NCBI GenBank assembly: GCA_025210485.1
Contig: JAOARN010000028.1
Coordinates: forward strand, 1-43,972
Direction of reading: 5' to 3'
Length of the DNA: 43,972 nucleotides
Source: Marinifilaceae bacterium
Lineage (GTDB): Bacteria > Bacteroidota > Bacteroidia > Bacteroidales > Marinifilaceae
Under the pieces are notes generated by a model that saw only the letters and a program-made list of their open reading frames with translations, had not been told where the DNA came from and did not search any database. The stretch's first letter is position 1; every line of letters begins with the position of its first letter. Below, one piece after another: positions 16,085 through 24,897 of this stretch. Both the position numbers and the translations under genes were made by a program.

Positions 16085-16918
16085 ATGAATATTACAATTG
16101 ATAAAAAAAGATGTACTAGTTGTGGATTATGCCTGCAGGATTGCCCTTCTGCATGTATAGATATTAAGAATTATGCTATACAGGATAGTTGTATAGATTG
16201 TGGTCATTGCATTGCAATTTGTCCTTCCCAGGCTGTGAGTCGAAATATAGAGCCTCAATTATTAATAAAACATGAATTAGGAACTTCAAATTTCCTTAAT
16301 TTTATGTCTGGTATTAGATCTATAAGAAATTATAAGGACAAAGAAGTAGATAGGGAACTTATTGATAAATTGATTTCAGAAATTAAAATTGCTCCATCTG
16401 CTTCGAACCAAAGAGCAGTTGAATACCTAATTATTACAGATAAGAATAAGATTAAGCAAATTAATGATATATGTGCAAAATCATTGAATGAAAAGTTTTC
16501 CAAATTAACAAAATTCCCAATGAGTTTTATTGTAAAATTATTTAAAGGCAATAAAAATTTCAATAAAATTCAGAAGTATAGAAATTCCATACAGCAAAAG
16601 ATTAAGGATAAGCCAAATTTTATATGCTATAATGCTCCAGTTATAATTATTTCTCATTATCCAAAAAAAGATATTGGAATGCATCAAACCGATAGTATTA
16701 TATGGAATACTTATATAAGTATAATTGCTAAATCCTTTGGTTTGGGAACTTGTATTAATGGTTTTATTGAAACTGTTTTTAAAGGAAATACCAAACTATT
16801 AAAAAACTATGGAATATCCTCTGACAGAGAAGTCGGTTCTGTATTACTATTAGGATATCCTAAAACTAGATATGCGAATAGGGTGCAACGTAATTCTCCA
16901 AAATATAAAATTATTTAA
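16085..16918 (+). CDS. Ferredoxin-nitroreductase fusion flavoprotein
   Basis: A 277-residue protein with an N-terminal two-cluster ferredoxin domain and a C-terminal nitroreductase domain. The Cys ligands are C10, C13, C16, C20 and C36, C39, C42, C46, both in the CxxCxxCxxxC arrangement for [4Fe-4S] clusters, the second of them followed by Pro. The nitroreductase part begins at about residue 75 with RSIRNYKDKEVDRELIDKLI and continues with APSASNQRAVEYLIIT, the FMN-binding segment, and GLGTCINGFIE. Family members reduce nitro groups, quinones or unsaturated bonds with FMN; the attached ferredoxin would deliver electrons directly. The physiological substrate is unknown. It follows carbonic anhydrase by 16 bases. 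Confidence 0.92.
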   Translation: MNITIDKKRCTSCGLCLQDCPSACIDIKNYAIQDSCIDCGHCIAICPSQAVSRNIEPQLLIKHELGTSNFLNFMSGIRSIRNYKDKEVDRELIDKLISEIKIAPSASNQRAVEYLIITDKNKIKQINDICAKSLNEKFSKLTKFPMSFIVKLFKGNKNFNKIQKYRNSIQQKIKDKPNFICYNAPVIIISHYPKKDIGMHQTDSIIWNTYISIIAKSFGLGTCINGFIETVFKGNTKLLKNYGISSDREVGSVLLLGYPKTRYANRVQRNSPKYKII

Positions 16919-16953
16919 GTCAGGGTAAGAACAAATATGTCATAAAACTTATA

Positions 16954-18483
16954 ATGCAGCTAAAAGCGGAAGAAGTAAATCAGCAAAACAAACAAAATCA
17001 GTTGAATCAACTAGTGCAACAAGATGATTCTTCGAGTGGTTCAAAACTAGACAAGCATGTTGCTTTTTCATATGGTTTTCATGAAGTAAGATCTATAGAT
17101 TCATTTTTCATAGATTATTTAAATAGAAGCATCTATGAGCAGAATCTTAAATTTGAATTTTATAGCAAGGATTATAATGATAGTGGTATATGGACACTCT
17201 ATATAGATGATTTTAATTCCTTAATAATTGATTTCTTGTTTCATGAAAAGACAGCTTCAGAGGCTGTTAATTTATATTTTGGTTTTATTAAAAATCCAGA
17301 AACATATTTAAATCAAATTAAAGCTAATCCGAACCAACATGCAGATAACTCATATAATTCATTATTACCGAAATGGATTGAATATATAAAAACTCATATT
17401 CAAAGTTTGGATATAATAAAAACTTTGGAAAGGAAATGTGAAATTGAGAATAAAACTGAGGAGTTTGTTTTTAAGATGATGAATTACACTTTGAAAAATC
17501 ATAGCCAGTCTGTTTATAAAAAGCTAAAACATGATTTGGTCTGTTTTGTGGGTTCAGGTAATAACAATTATTTGGATTCAGAACAACTGGCAGATTTTTT
17601 GCAAACATATTTTATAGGAAAACTCTGCAAATTGGGTTTGGATTTTGCTTTATCGGAAAATCTTAGAATTGACTTTAATATATATAGCCATAAAAATCTT
17701 GACAAGAAAAATAATCCTTACATTTTATTAGGTAATGAAGAATTTGAATTGACAGGTGATTGTAAGAAGTATTATGATAATAAAGAGAGTGCAGATAATA
17801 AAACTAGTTTATTAAGTAAATTAGCAGACTATAAAAAAGCTTTGTTATTATGGGGGCAAAACAAAAACGAAAACGAAAATAAAAACGAAAACGAAAACAA
17901 AAACGAAAACGAAAACAAAAACGAAAACGAAAACGAAAACGAAAACAAAAAGTTTGCCGCAGATTCTTTTGTTAAGAGAATTGTAACATATTCTGAATTT
18001 TCACATATAATGAAACTTATTTACAATGCTAGAGATGTAGATGAGCTCAAGAATATCAATTTATTTTTGTATGATCCTGTTGAAGTGCTTGCTGTTTATC
18101 GAAGTTTTTATAATGCTAATAAATTAACAAAGGAAATACAAGAAGAGATACTAGAAAAAATAAGACAAACGATTACTGATGATATATTCGAAATAGTAAA
18201 TAAATATAAAGGAGAATTGACTTTGAAAGAACTATTAAGAAAGAAAGAGTTTTTACAAGCAATTGAAGAATTTGAAAATAAACATTTTGAAGCTCAAACA
18301 TTATTTTTAAAAGGAATTATTTCAAGAAATATTATAGATAAATCCTATGCTATTGAATTACAAATAATGGCGGAAGCTAAAATGAAAAAAGCTCTAGAAG
18401 AGGAAAACAATGAAAAGTCAAAAGAAGATGAAGGACTAAGTCAACCACAAGATAAATCTTGTTGCAGTTGTAATATATTTTAG
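16954..18483 (+). CDS. Unrecognised 509-residue protein with NENENK repeat and CaaX-like C-terminus
   Basis: Starts at ATG 16954, 35 bases after the nitroreductase stop. No signal peptide. Residues 1-40 are Q/N-rich and disordered-looking (VNQQNKQNQLNQLVQQDDSS). The body is mostly helical and Lys/Asn/Glu-rich. Residues 303-333 are a low-complexity Asn-Glu-Asn-Lys tract encoded by a DNA tandem repeat. The last helical part (residues about 440-490) is a Glu/Lys-rich coiled-coil-like stretch, and the protein ends KSCCSCNIF. The final C-N-I-F has the form of a eukaryotic CaaX box, with two more Cys just upstream. No enzymatic motif was seen. It opens an array with the three paralogues at 18529-23951, to which it is not obviously homologous. 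Effector-like character is inferred from composition and the Cys tail only. Confidence 0.7.
   Translation: MQLKAEEVNQQNKQNQLNQLVQQDDSSSGSKLDKHVAFSYGFHEVRSIDSFFIDYLNRSIYEQNLKFEFYSKDYNDSGIWTLYIDDFNSLIIDFLFHEKTASEAVNLYFGFIKNPETYLNQIKANPNQHADNSYNSLLPKWIEYIKTHIQSLDIIKTLERKCEIENKTEEFVFKMMNYTLKNHSQSVYKKLKHDLVCFVGSGNNNYLDSEQLADFLQTYFIGKLCKLGLDFALSENLRIDFNIYSHKNLDKKNNPYILLGNEEFELTGDCKKYYDNKESADNKTSLLSKLADYKKALLLWGQNKNENENKNENENKNENENKNENENENENKKFAADSFVKRIVTYSEFSHIMKLIYNARDVDELKNINLFLYDPVEVLAVYRSFYNANKLTKEIQEEILEKIRQTITDDIFEIVNKYKGELTLKELLRKKEFLQAIEEFENKHFEAQTLFLKGIISRNIIDKSYAIELQIMAEAKMKKALEEENNEKSKEDEGLSQPQDKSCCSCNIF
17860..17952 (+). repeat. In-frame AAC-GAA / AAA tandem repeat (encodes NENENK)
   Basis: A tract built from 6-base units gaaaac and aaaaac, in higher-order 18-base blocks, encodes repeated Asn-Glu-Asn-Glu-Asn-Lys at residues 303-333 of the gene. 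Because the units are multiples of three, copy-number changes would alter the length of the linker without breaking the frame. Confidence 0.9.
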
Positions 18484-18610
18484 CTGTATTTTATTATTAT
18501 ATAATCTTTTTAATAACTCAATGCCTGTATGGGAGAAAAAATTGTAGAGCAAAAGCAAGGAAGTCAGCAAAGTTTAAATTCTGAGGATAATCAATCTGCA
18601 GGGATTTTAG

Positions 18611-18620
18611 AAAAAAAAAA
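18611..18620 (+). repeat. A10 homopolymer at a reading-frame break
   Basis: Ten consecutive A residues sit exactly where family B paralogue 1 changes reading frame. Such tracts are prone to slipped-strand mutation and to RNA polymerase slippage, so one inserted A would restore the full-length protein. Confidence 0.8.
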
Positions 18621-19073
18621 GCAGATATCTATATTGAAGATTTTGATAAATTAAATGAAAAATTTAAGGAATATTTAAAAGAGCTAGATATCTCAAAATA
18701 TACTGGAAATAATGAAGATTATCTATCAAAGGGATTAGAGTTATTTCAGATAGTGTATAAACTTATTCTTTCGCTTAAGAAGTATCAAAAACTAAAACAA
18801 ATAGATACAGGAATTACATCTAAAGAGTTTAAATTATATTTAGAATGTATTTTTGATGTGATTCTTAAATGTGTGCAATTTGAGTATCTTAATATAAAGT
18901 CTTTAAATAATAAGTCAAAAGAATTAAATCCGGATAAATCAAGTTTTAAATGTACTTCAAGCAATGAACAATTAAGTCAGATAATCAATCAATATTATAC
19001 AGATATGCAAGGTCTGGATTTGGAAGATGTACTGGATTATTTTAAAGAGAAAACAACCAAAGAAGGACTTATA

Positions 19074-19151
19074 TTTAATAAAGTTGAAAATAAAGAACTT
19101 GATAAAGAACTTGAATTTAATAAAGTTGAAAATAAAGAACTTGATAAAGAT
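19074..19151 (+). repeat. 42-base tandem duplication in family B paralogue 1
   Basis: Two copies of a 42-base unit (starts at 19074 and 19116) encode FNKVENKELDKE twice; the repeated part is identical over 35 bases. The other two paralogues lack it, so it is a recent in-frame slippage or duplication event. Confidence 0.85.
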
Positions 19152-20201
19152 AGCTTTTTAAAACTGATGAATGAATTAATTGATTCAAACGAGGGGAGGC
19201 TAGGTTGGGTAAGATTAGTTCCTCAATTAGCTGAGGGTGAAAAAAATAATGATTTTAAATTAGGGTTTAATTATTTAGGAATAAAGTTAGAAAGAAAACT
19301 CTTTGAAGAAGGAAATTTCATTTATGTTATTAAAGAATTAGCTGGAGAATTACCACTGAATGAGGAAATTAAATATGAGACAATTAATGATATAATTAAA
19401 ACTAAGTATTCAAAAGATATTAAGGAAGCTATAGAGTTTATGTTTGAGTGGATATACTCCTTATATGGAGAAGAATTTATTGAGGAGGGCGATTTTTCCG
19501 TTCTAAATGGAGCACATGGATTTGTATTTGAACTGGGAGTACAAGATATTATTAAAAAAGAAGAATCAAATCAAGATGAGACTGCAAAGACTGTATTAGA
19601 AACTTGTATCAAGATTAAAGTAGAACTTCCGAATGATTTTCTCATATTCTTAAGTGATGATAATATTGAGAATTATTATAAATATACTAATTTTAATTGT
19701 ATAGAGGTATTATTGGTTTTCTTTATGATTATTAATCCCGAATTTAAAATAGCTTTTAGAGAGTTGTATAAATATTATCTATTAAATATACAAGATTATA
19801 TAAATAATAAAAAATTTAATAGTCTACAGCATCGAACAAATAAAAAATCTTTATTAAAAACTTATAGTCCTGATTCATTAATGCGCATTATAGAATTTAA
19901 ATGTAAAGTGAAAAATACTAAAAATTTAGATTCAATTCCAATTGGAAGTGTAATAAGAGAAGAAGAAGGACTTCATTATGTGTATAAATTCGGAGAGGAT
20001 AGATATGTAAGTTTGTGGAATATTGAAAATTACAAGTTAGAGATTTTAACAAAAGAGCAAGTGGATTTCAAATTCAAAAATATACTCACTTTTTTTATTC
20101 GTGAAAAATACTACTATTATGATGCCTTGGAAATGATGAATTTGGTTATCACTAACATATTAAAATTTAAGAATGATATTCTGGATAAATTAAACGAATA
20201 A

Positions 20202-20579
20202 GAGAAGGAGGAAGTCTTAGATAGGAATAATCTATTCTGTATTTCTTAAGAATAAAAATATTCAGAATTAATTTAGTTGTGAAATGAGTAAGTTGAAACA
20301 TATTTAGAATAGGCTGTATAGTTTTCACAAAAATAATAAAGTTGAAAATAGAATAAACAAAAATTTAGCTTTGATTTTGTTGAAGATTTCAAAATGCATG
20401 AATTTAGATAGTTATATTGAATCCAGTTTGAGTATATCTCCATAATAAAGTCAATAAATATAGTCCTTTGTCTGTTCGAATTCTTGTTAGGAACCATAAT
20501 GAGATCAGTGAGATAGTTGATTTTTCTTAGATATCCATATCTATATTAATTTAAATATAATTATTGTTTAGTTGAAATT
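20202..20579. other. Intergenic region upstream of family B paralogue 2
   Basis: This 378-base AT-rich stretch has no convincing gene; a minus-strand frame at 20273-20497 has low-complexity composition and no homologous counterpart. The last 20 bases (attattgtttagttgaaatt) closely match those before paralogue 3 and may carry a shared promoter or leader element. Confidence 0.4.
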
Positions 20580-20690
20580 ATGCATAATAAAGATCAAAGT
20601 AAAAAGAGACCAGGACAAGCACTTAATCAAAACGAATTGGAGCAGCAGCGTCCAGAAAAGACAAAACCTAAAGATAAAAAAGAACAGAAA
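20580..20690 (+). repeat. Near-identical 111-base 5' block, copy 1
   Basis: The first 111 bases of family B paralogue 2 match the first 111 bases of paralogue 3 (22320-22430) with one difference (C at 20662, T at 22402). Beyond this block the two genes diverge sharply. It encodes a polar, Lys/Gln-rich N-terminus (MHNKDQSKKRPGQALNQNEL and on). Confidence 0.92.
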
Positions 20691-21122
20691 TTTTTTGACA
20701 AGCTGCAACAACGCCAAAGATTAAACGAAAATAAGATTAAGTCGAATAAATATACTGTAGGAAAAATCAAAAATTATCTTGAATTGCAAAGCGAGATAGA
20801 TCAATTAGATAAAGATAAAGTGAACTTCGATAATCTAAAAATGGATGATTATAAGCAAACCCCAGATGAGTATTATTCCGAGGGTTTTGGTTTATTTATG
20901 AAAGCATGCTGTATCAGAAAAATGATTTTCTTGTATAAGAATTCTGATGAATTAGAAGAATGTCTTGAGAAATACAATTCTGAAACTTATTTGAATTTAA
21001 TCTTTGATTTTATTATTCCTCGTTGCGTAAAATTTGCATGTCTACAGAGAAAATTTTGTATAGAACAGACTCAGAAATTAAATCCGGATAAAACAGAATT
21101 TAAATATGATTTAACTAACTAA
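20580..21122 (+). pseudogene. Family B paralogue 2, 5' part (frame broken near 21119)
   Basis: An ATG at 20580 starts a 180-residue frame that ends at TAA 21120-21122. It carries the conserved N-terminal block shared with paralogue 3, then a divergent helical region with MDDYKQTPDEYYSEGFGLFM and NPDKTEFKYDLTN. At this point the paralogues continue, but here the frame stops. The homologous continuation (LINSYYVNGEGLNEFVEY) is found one frame over from 21119, so a single lost base broke the gene. The short product could still be made. It has the same polar N-terminus, no signal peptide and no recognised domain. It is 378 bases downstream of paralogue 1 and appears to have its own upstream region. 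Confidence 0.75.
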
Positions 21123-21136
21123 TTAATAGTTATTAT

Positions 21137-22174
21137 GTGAATGGAGAAGGGCTTAATGAATTTGTAGAATATGAAAAGAGAAAATTAGATTTTGAAAAAT
21201 TTATACCTCTTGAGAATGATTCAGACGAACTAAATGATACAGCCTTTAATAATTTCATGGCTCAACTTATCGAAAATAATAGCAATAGACTAACATGGGT
21301 ACGTATGGAAAAGATAGAAAACAACAATATTATTGTCGGCATTTCTCTTAGAGGGCGAGGTGTCAGAAGAAATTTTTTTTCTTTGTTTAGTTTTGCTTAT
21401 CTGATTAAATCACTTGCCAACGAAATAGAACCGAATTTTGACATAATGAATATAACAACTAATGATATATATAAAAGTAGTTGTTCAACAGATATCCAAG
21501 AAGCGATAAAAAAAATGATTAATTTCCGATATCCCATTAATACAAGTGTACTTTCTAAATCATTTGAAATAAAAATTTATAAAACTATGGAGAAAATAAA
21601 ATTTGAGTGTGAATTAAAAAAAGATAAAGGGAAGGAGAGAATTATAACTAATTTAATATCATTGGTTCCGAATGAATTTTTTATTTTCTTAAATGACAAT
21701 AATGTGAAGAATTACCCTCAGTATACTAATTTTAATTGTTTAGAGGTGTTTTTAGTTTTTTTTATGAATATTAATAAAAAGTTTAAAGAAAGATTTAAAC
21801 TATTATATCAGAATAATCATTCAAAAAAATATTCTCCGATGAGAGTATATTATTATCTGTTAGAAGAGAAAATTGAGGTAGAAAAGACTGAAGATTTAAA
21901 AAATATACCACCAGATAGCTTAATAAGAGATGAAGATCAAAGACATTACATTTATAAATTTAAAGAAGATAAATATGCAAGTTTATGGACTCATGAAAAA
22001 TTAAAAATACAAATATTAAAAGAAGATGAAGCTGAGAATTTATTTCTGAATAATATTTTTGGTATAAATGGTAAAAATAAATATCACCATTATAAAGCAA
22101 TCGATATGATGAAATTCCTTATTGAAAATGAAGACTTGCTATCTGAAAAAGCTGACCAAAAGTTTGGTTATTAA
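21137..22174 (+). pseudogene. Family B paralogue 2, 3' part
   Basis: This is the distal part of the broken paralogue. The frame is open from 21119, and the first possible start is GTG 21137; no good ribosome-binding site precedes it, so independent translation is doubtful. It keeps every conserved block of the family: NRLTWVRMEK, YLIKSLANEI, PNEFFIFLNDNN, YTNFNCLEVFLVFFM, YSPMRVYYY, IPPDSLIRDEDQ and YIYKFKEDKYASLW. The preserved sequence downstream of the break suggests that the loss is recent, or that frame switching is used. Function unknown; the conserved C-terminal segment (about 90 residues from IPPDS) is the best candidate for a functional domain. Confidence 0.75.
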
Positions 22175-22319
22175 GAGACAGAACCACCGTGTGACCAATC
22201 AATATTTTTTTTGTTGCTTGTTGATCTGTTAGTATTTCTCCTAGGTGGAATAATGAGATTTGAGTTATAGTTGATTTTTTACATACTCAAATTTATTAAA
22301 TTATTGTTTAGTTAGAATT

Positions 22320-22430
22320 ATGCATAATAAAGATCAAAGTAAAAAGAGACCAGGACAAGCACTTAATCAAAACGAATTGGAGCAGCAGCGTCCAGAAAAG
22401 ATAAAACCTAAAGATAAAAAAGAACAGAAA
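22320..22430 (+). repeat. Near-identical 111-base 5' block, copy 2
   Basis: Second copy of the block described at 20580-20690, with one base different. The 20 bases before the ATG are also nearly the same in both copies. Confidence 0.92.
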
Positions 22431-23951
22431 AAATCTGAAAAGAAGCAAGAGCATCAAAAGCAACAAGAGCAACAACTGAAACAAGATTTAGTAATCGATA
22501 ATAGAGAAGAATATATACAAAATTTTCAGCATAAATGGAGTAAATGTAAAGAACTTGAAAAAGAACTTGGAAATCTTAATATGGCTGATTATATGGAAAT
22601 ACCAGATGTGTTTTACTCAAAATACTTAGACCTGTTTCAAGAAATCTTTGCGCTTATTTCTATGGCGCAAAAAAATAATAAATTACAAAACTCGACAGAA
22701 GAAACTATAGCTAGTGATTATGAATCGTATAAAAATCTTATTTTTAATTCGATTATCCCCAATTGCGTAGAATTCGCCTTGCGTCATAAAGAACATTGTA
22801 ATTCGAAGTCAAAGGAATCAAATTTGGATAAAACAGAGTTTGAATTAGACCCAGAATTTAGAGATAAAATTGGACAGTATTTTTGCACAGAAAAGCGTAA
22901 AAATAAAGTGATAGATTATTTAAAAGAAAAATCAATTAGTGATGAACTGATAACTATTAAGAATGATAATAATAATCTAGATGAAGATACTTTTAATAAA
23001 CTTATGGACAAATTGATAGTCGCAAATCAAGGTAGGCTAAATTGGACGCGAATAGAATATCTGAAATCTAAAGAAAATAAAAAGGATAAAGAAGATTATA
23101 AAGGTTTTTGTTATAGAGGGACTGAGTTACCAGGAGTTTTTTTTGATTTCAATAGTTTTGTTCGTATAATTAAGGAACTTGCTGCTGAAATAAAAATGGA
23201 ATTTAAGCCAGAAGAGATATATGAAAGTTCTTATTCCAAAGATATTAAAAATGCCATAAATCAGGTTGTTAATTTTATCTATGATAATGATGGATGCAAA
23301 AATTGCGAAAAGACTCTAGTAAAAATATCTAAGGGAGGAGCTAAGAAAATTGAAATTATATGTGAGAGAATAAATATTCCTAAACAGAAGAATCCATTAG
23401 TTAGGATTGAGTTTATAACAAAAATACCAAATGATTTTTTATTGTTTTTAAATGACGATAATGAGTTGAATTACCCCAAATATACAAATTTTAATTGCCT
23501 CGAAGTGTTTTTAGTTTTTTTTATGATAATCTCTAAAAAATTTAAAGATATTTTTAGAGATAGTTATAGAATTAATAACATCAGAGAAACATATAGTCCT
23601 CTGGACTTCTATATGTCATTTTTGGAAATGTGGATTTATGGTGAAAGCACAAACGATTTAGATGATATTCCATCTGGTAGTTTAATAAGAGATGGAAATG
23701 CATATCATTATATTTATAAATATGATAATAATAAATATGCAAGTTTATGGTCTCGTGAAGATTTAAATTTGCAAATATATACGAAACATGAAGTAGATAA
23801 TTTATTCCAAAAATATATCTTTAGAATAACTGGAGAAAAAATATACCAATACTATAAAGTTTTTAATCTTATTGAATCAGTTGTAGCGAGTTATGAGTTT
23901 TTAAAGAGTAGAATAAATATTGATGAGAATAGAGACTGTGAACCAGAATAA
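22320..23951 (+). CDS. Family B paralogue 3 (intact), unrecognised 543-residue protein
   Basis: The only uninterrupted member of the family in the window. It starts at ATG 22320 with the conserved polar block, extended by a Gln/Lys-rich stretch (QEHQKQQEQQLKQ) to about residue 60. Residues about 70-180 are helical (MADYMEIPDVFYSKYLDLFQ, NLIFNSIIPNCVEFAL). The middle has RLNWTRIE, IKELAAEIK and YSKDIKNAI. The conserved C-terminal half has PNDFLLFLNDDN, YTNFNCLEVFLVFFMII, YSPLDFYMSF, IPSGSLIRDG and YIYKYDNNKYASLW. No catalytic motif, membrane segment or signal peptide was seen. It is convergent with the AraC gene, 34 bases away. The function is unknown. The array arrangement and diverging bodies with fixed N-termini are typical of diversifying effector or toxin-like families, but this is inference. 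Confidence 0.75.
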   Translation: MHNKDQSKKRPGQALNQNELEQQRPEKIKPKDKKEQKKSEKKQEHQKQQEQQLKQDLVIDNREEYIQNFQHKWSKCKELEKELGNLNMADYMEIPDVFYSKYLDLFQEIFALISMAQKNNKLQNSTEETIASDYESYKNLIFNSIIPNCVEFALRHKEHCNSKSKESNLDKTEFELDPEFRDKIGQYFCTEKRKNKVIDYLKEKSISDELITIKNDNNNLDEDTFNKLMDKLIVANQGRLNWTRIEYLKSKENKKDKEDYKGFCYRGTELPGVFFDFNSFVRIIKELAAEIKMEFKPEEIYESSYSKDIKNAINQVVNFIYDNDGCKNCEKTLVKISKGGAKKIEIICERINIPKQKNPLVRIEFITKIPNDFLLFLNDDNELNYPKYTNFNCLEVFLVFFMIISKKFKDIFRDSYRINNIRETYSPLDFYMSFLEMWIYGESTNDLDDIPSGSLIRDGNAYHYIYKYDNNKYASLWSREDLNLQIYTKHEVDNLFQKYIFRITGEKIYQYYKVFNLIESVVASYEFLKSRINIDENRDCEPE

Positions 23952-23985
23952 TGAGACACTGATTTAGACTCGACAACAGATATTT

Positions 23986-24897
23986 TTATCCGATACTTTT
24001 ATATTCGGAGGGAGTGTTGCCTGTTTTCTTTTTAAAAAGTTTGCTAAAGGATTTTGGGCTTTCGAAATCTAATTTATATGCAATTTCATTAATATTTAAA
24101 TTCGAAGACAATAATAAATTCTTTGCTCTTTCTAATAGGTAGTAGTCTATGTGTTCTTTTGTATTTTTACCTGTTTCTTTTTTTAATAAATCACTTAAAT
24201 AATTTGCCGATAGATTAAGTTCTTGAGCACAATATTTTACACTAGGTAATCCTTGTATACTCGGCTTTTCTGTGTTGAAATAATCTTTTAATAAAGATTC
24301 TAATCCTGAAATAATATCTGTATTCTGTTTAGCCCTAGTTATAAATTGTCTATCGTAAAATCGAGTGCAGTAATTTAAGAGTAGTCCTAAATTGCTAACT
24401 ATTAAGCTTTGACTATGTTTGTCGATATTTTGACTATATTCTTCTATTATATTATCAATACAGTTCATTATTTGTATCTTTTCTTTTTCAGAAAGATGAA
24501 GTGCTTCATTTGTATTATAATTGAAATATTTATACCTGTCAATTTTATTGCCTAAATCAGATTGATATAGAATGTCTGGGTGAAATATTAAACTCCAACC
24601 ATCTGCTTCAGTAAATTCATCTGCTAAATGATCAGGAAACAAAACCTGATTTGGAGATGTGAAAATCAAACTTCCTTCGTCAAAATCGTAATAATTTCTA
24701 CCATATTTAAATTTTCCTTTTGTGTTTTTTAGAGAAATAATGTAAAAGTCCGCTATCGCTCCCTTGTAGGTTTTGACACTAGGATTAATATTCATTTTCG
24801 AAAAAGGAATAAATGAAATAGCAGGATGTTTGGGTTTAGGACATCCTAGTATTTTATGTAATTCACTTATTGAGTTTAGTGTTAGAAATGAGCTCAT
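23986..24897 (-). CDS. AraC family transcriptional regulator (copy 2)
   Basis: A 303-residue regulator paralogous to the one at 4672-5580. The sensor domain has KYGRNYYDFDEGSLIFTSP and DGWSLIFHPDIL. The C-terminal DNA-binding domain has VKYCAQELNLSANYLSDLLK and INEIAYKLDFESPKSFSKLF, ending with FKKKTGNTPSEYK. It is monocistronic as far as can be seen, convergent with family B paralogue 3, with 396 bases to the SDR oxidoreductase gene upstream on the same strand. AraC-SDR neighbours of this type are frequent in Bacteroidota, where the regulator often controls the oxidoreductase; whether that applies here is not shown. Confidence 0.92.
   Translation of the reverse strand: MSSFLTLNSISELHKILGCPKPKHPAISFIPFSKMNINPSVKTYKGAIADFYIISLKNTKGKFKYGRNYYDFDEGSLIFTSPNQVLFPDHLADEFTEADGWSLIFHPDILYQSDLGNKIDRYKYFNYNTNEALHLSEKEKIQIMNCIDNIIEEYSQNIDKHSQSLIVSNLGLLLNYCTRFYDRQFITRAKQNTDIISGLESLLKDYFNTEKPSIQGLPSVKYCAQELNLSANYLSDLLKKETGKNTKEHIDYYLLERAKNLLLSSNLNINEIAYKLDFESPKSFSKLFKKKTGNTPSEYKSIG

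Larger units (their letters stand above)
18529..20201 (+). pseudogene. Family B paralogue 1, frame broken at an A10 tract
   Basis: ATG 18529 opens a frame (MGEKIVEQKQGSQQSLNSED...) that runs through ten A residues at 18611-18620 and stops at 18652-18654 in this reading. One frame over, an open frame from 18591 continues (ADIYIEDFDKLNEKFKEYLK...) and stays open to 20201. Joined at the A-tract (a -1 shift or one extra A), the protein is about 557 residues and aligns with the other two family B proteins, including the region before the only alternative start in the second frame (GTG 18753). Conserved marks: NPDKSSF, RLGWVRL, IKELAGE, YSKDIKEAIEF, PNDFLIFLSDDN, YTNFNCIEV and IPIGSVIREE. A 42-base in-frame duplication lies at 19074-19151. 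It may be a pseudogene, a phase-variable gene, a slippage-translated gene or a sequencing error in the homopolymer. No known domain. Confidence 0.75.

Noticed and set aside
17860..17952. CRISPR-like array
   Set aside because: Units are 6 bases, in frame, without spacers; it is a coding minisatellite.
20273..20497. 74-codon minus-strand frame between family B paralogues 1 and 2
   Set aside because: Low-complexity composition, no counterpart in the equivalent intergenic region before paralogue 3.
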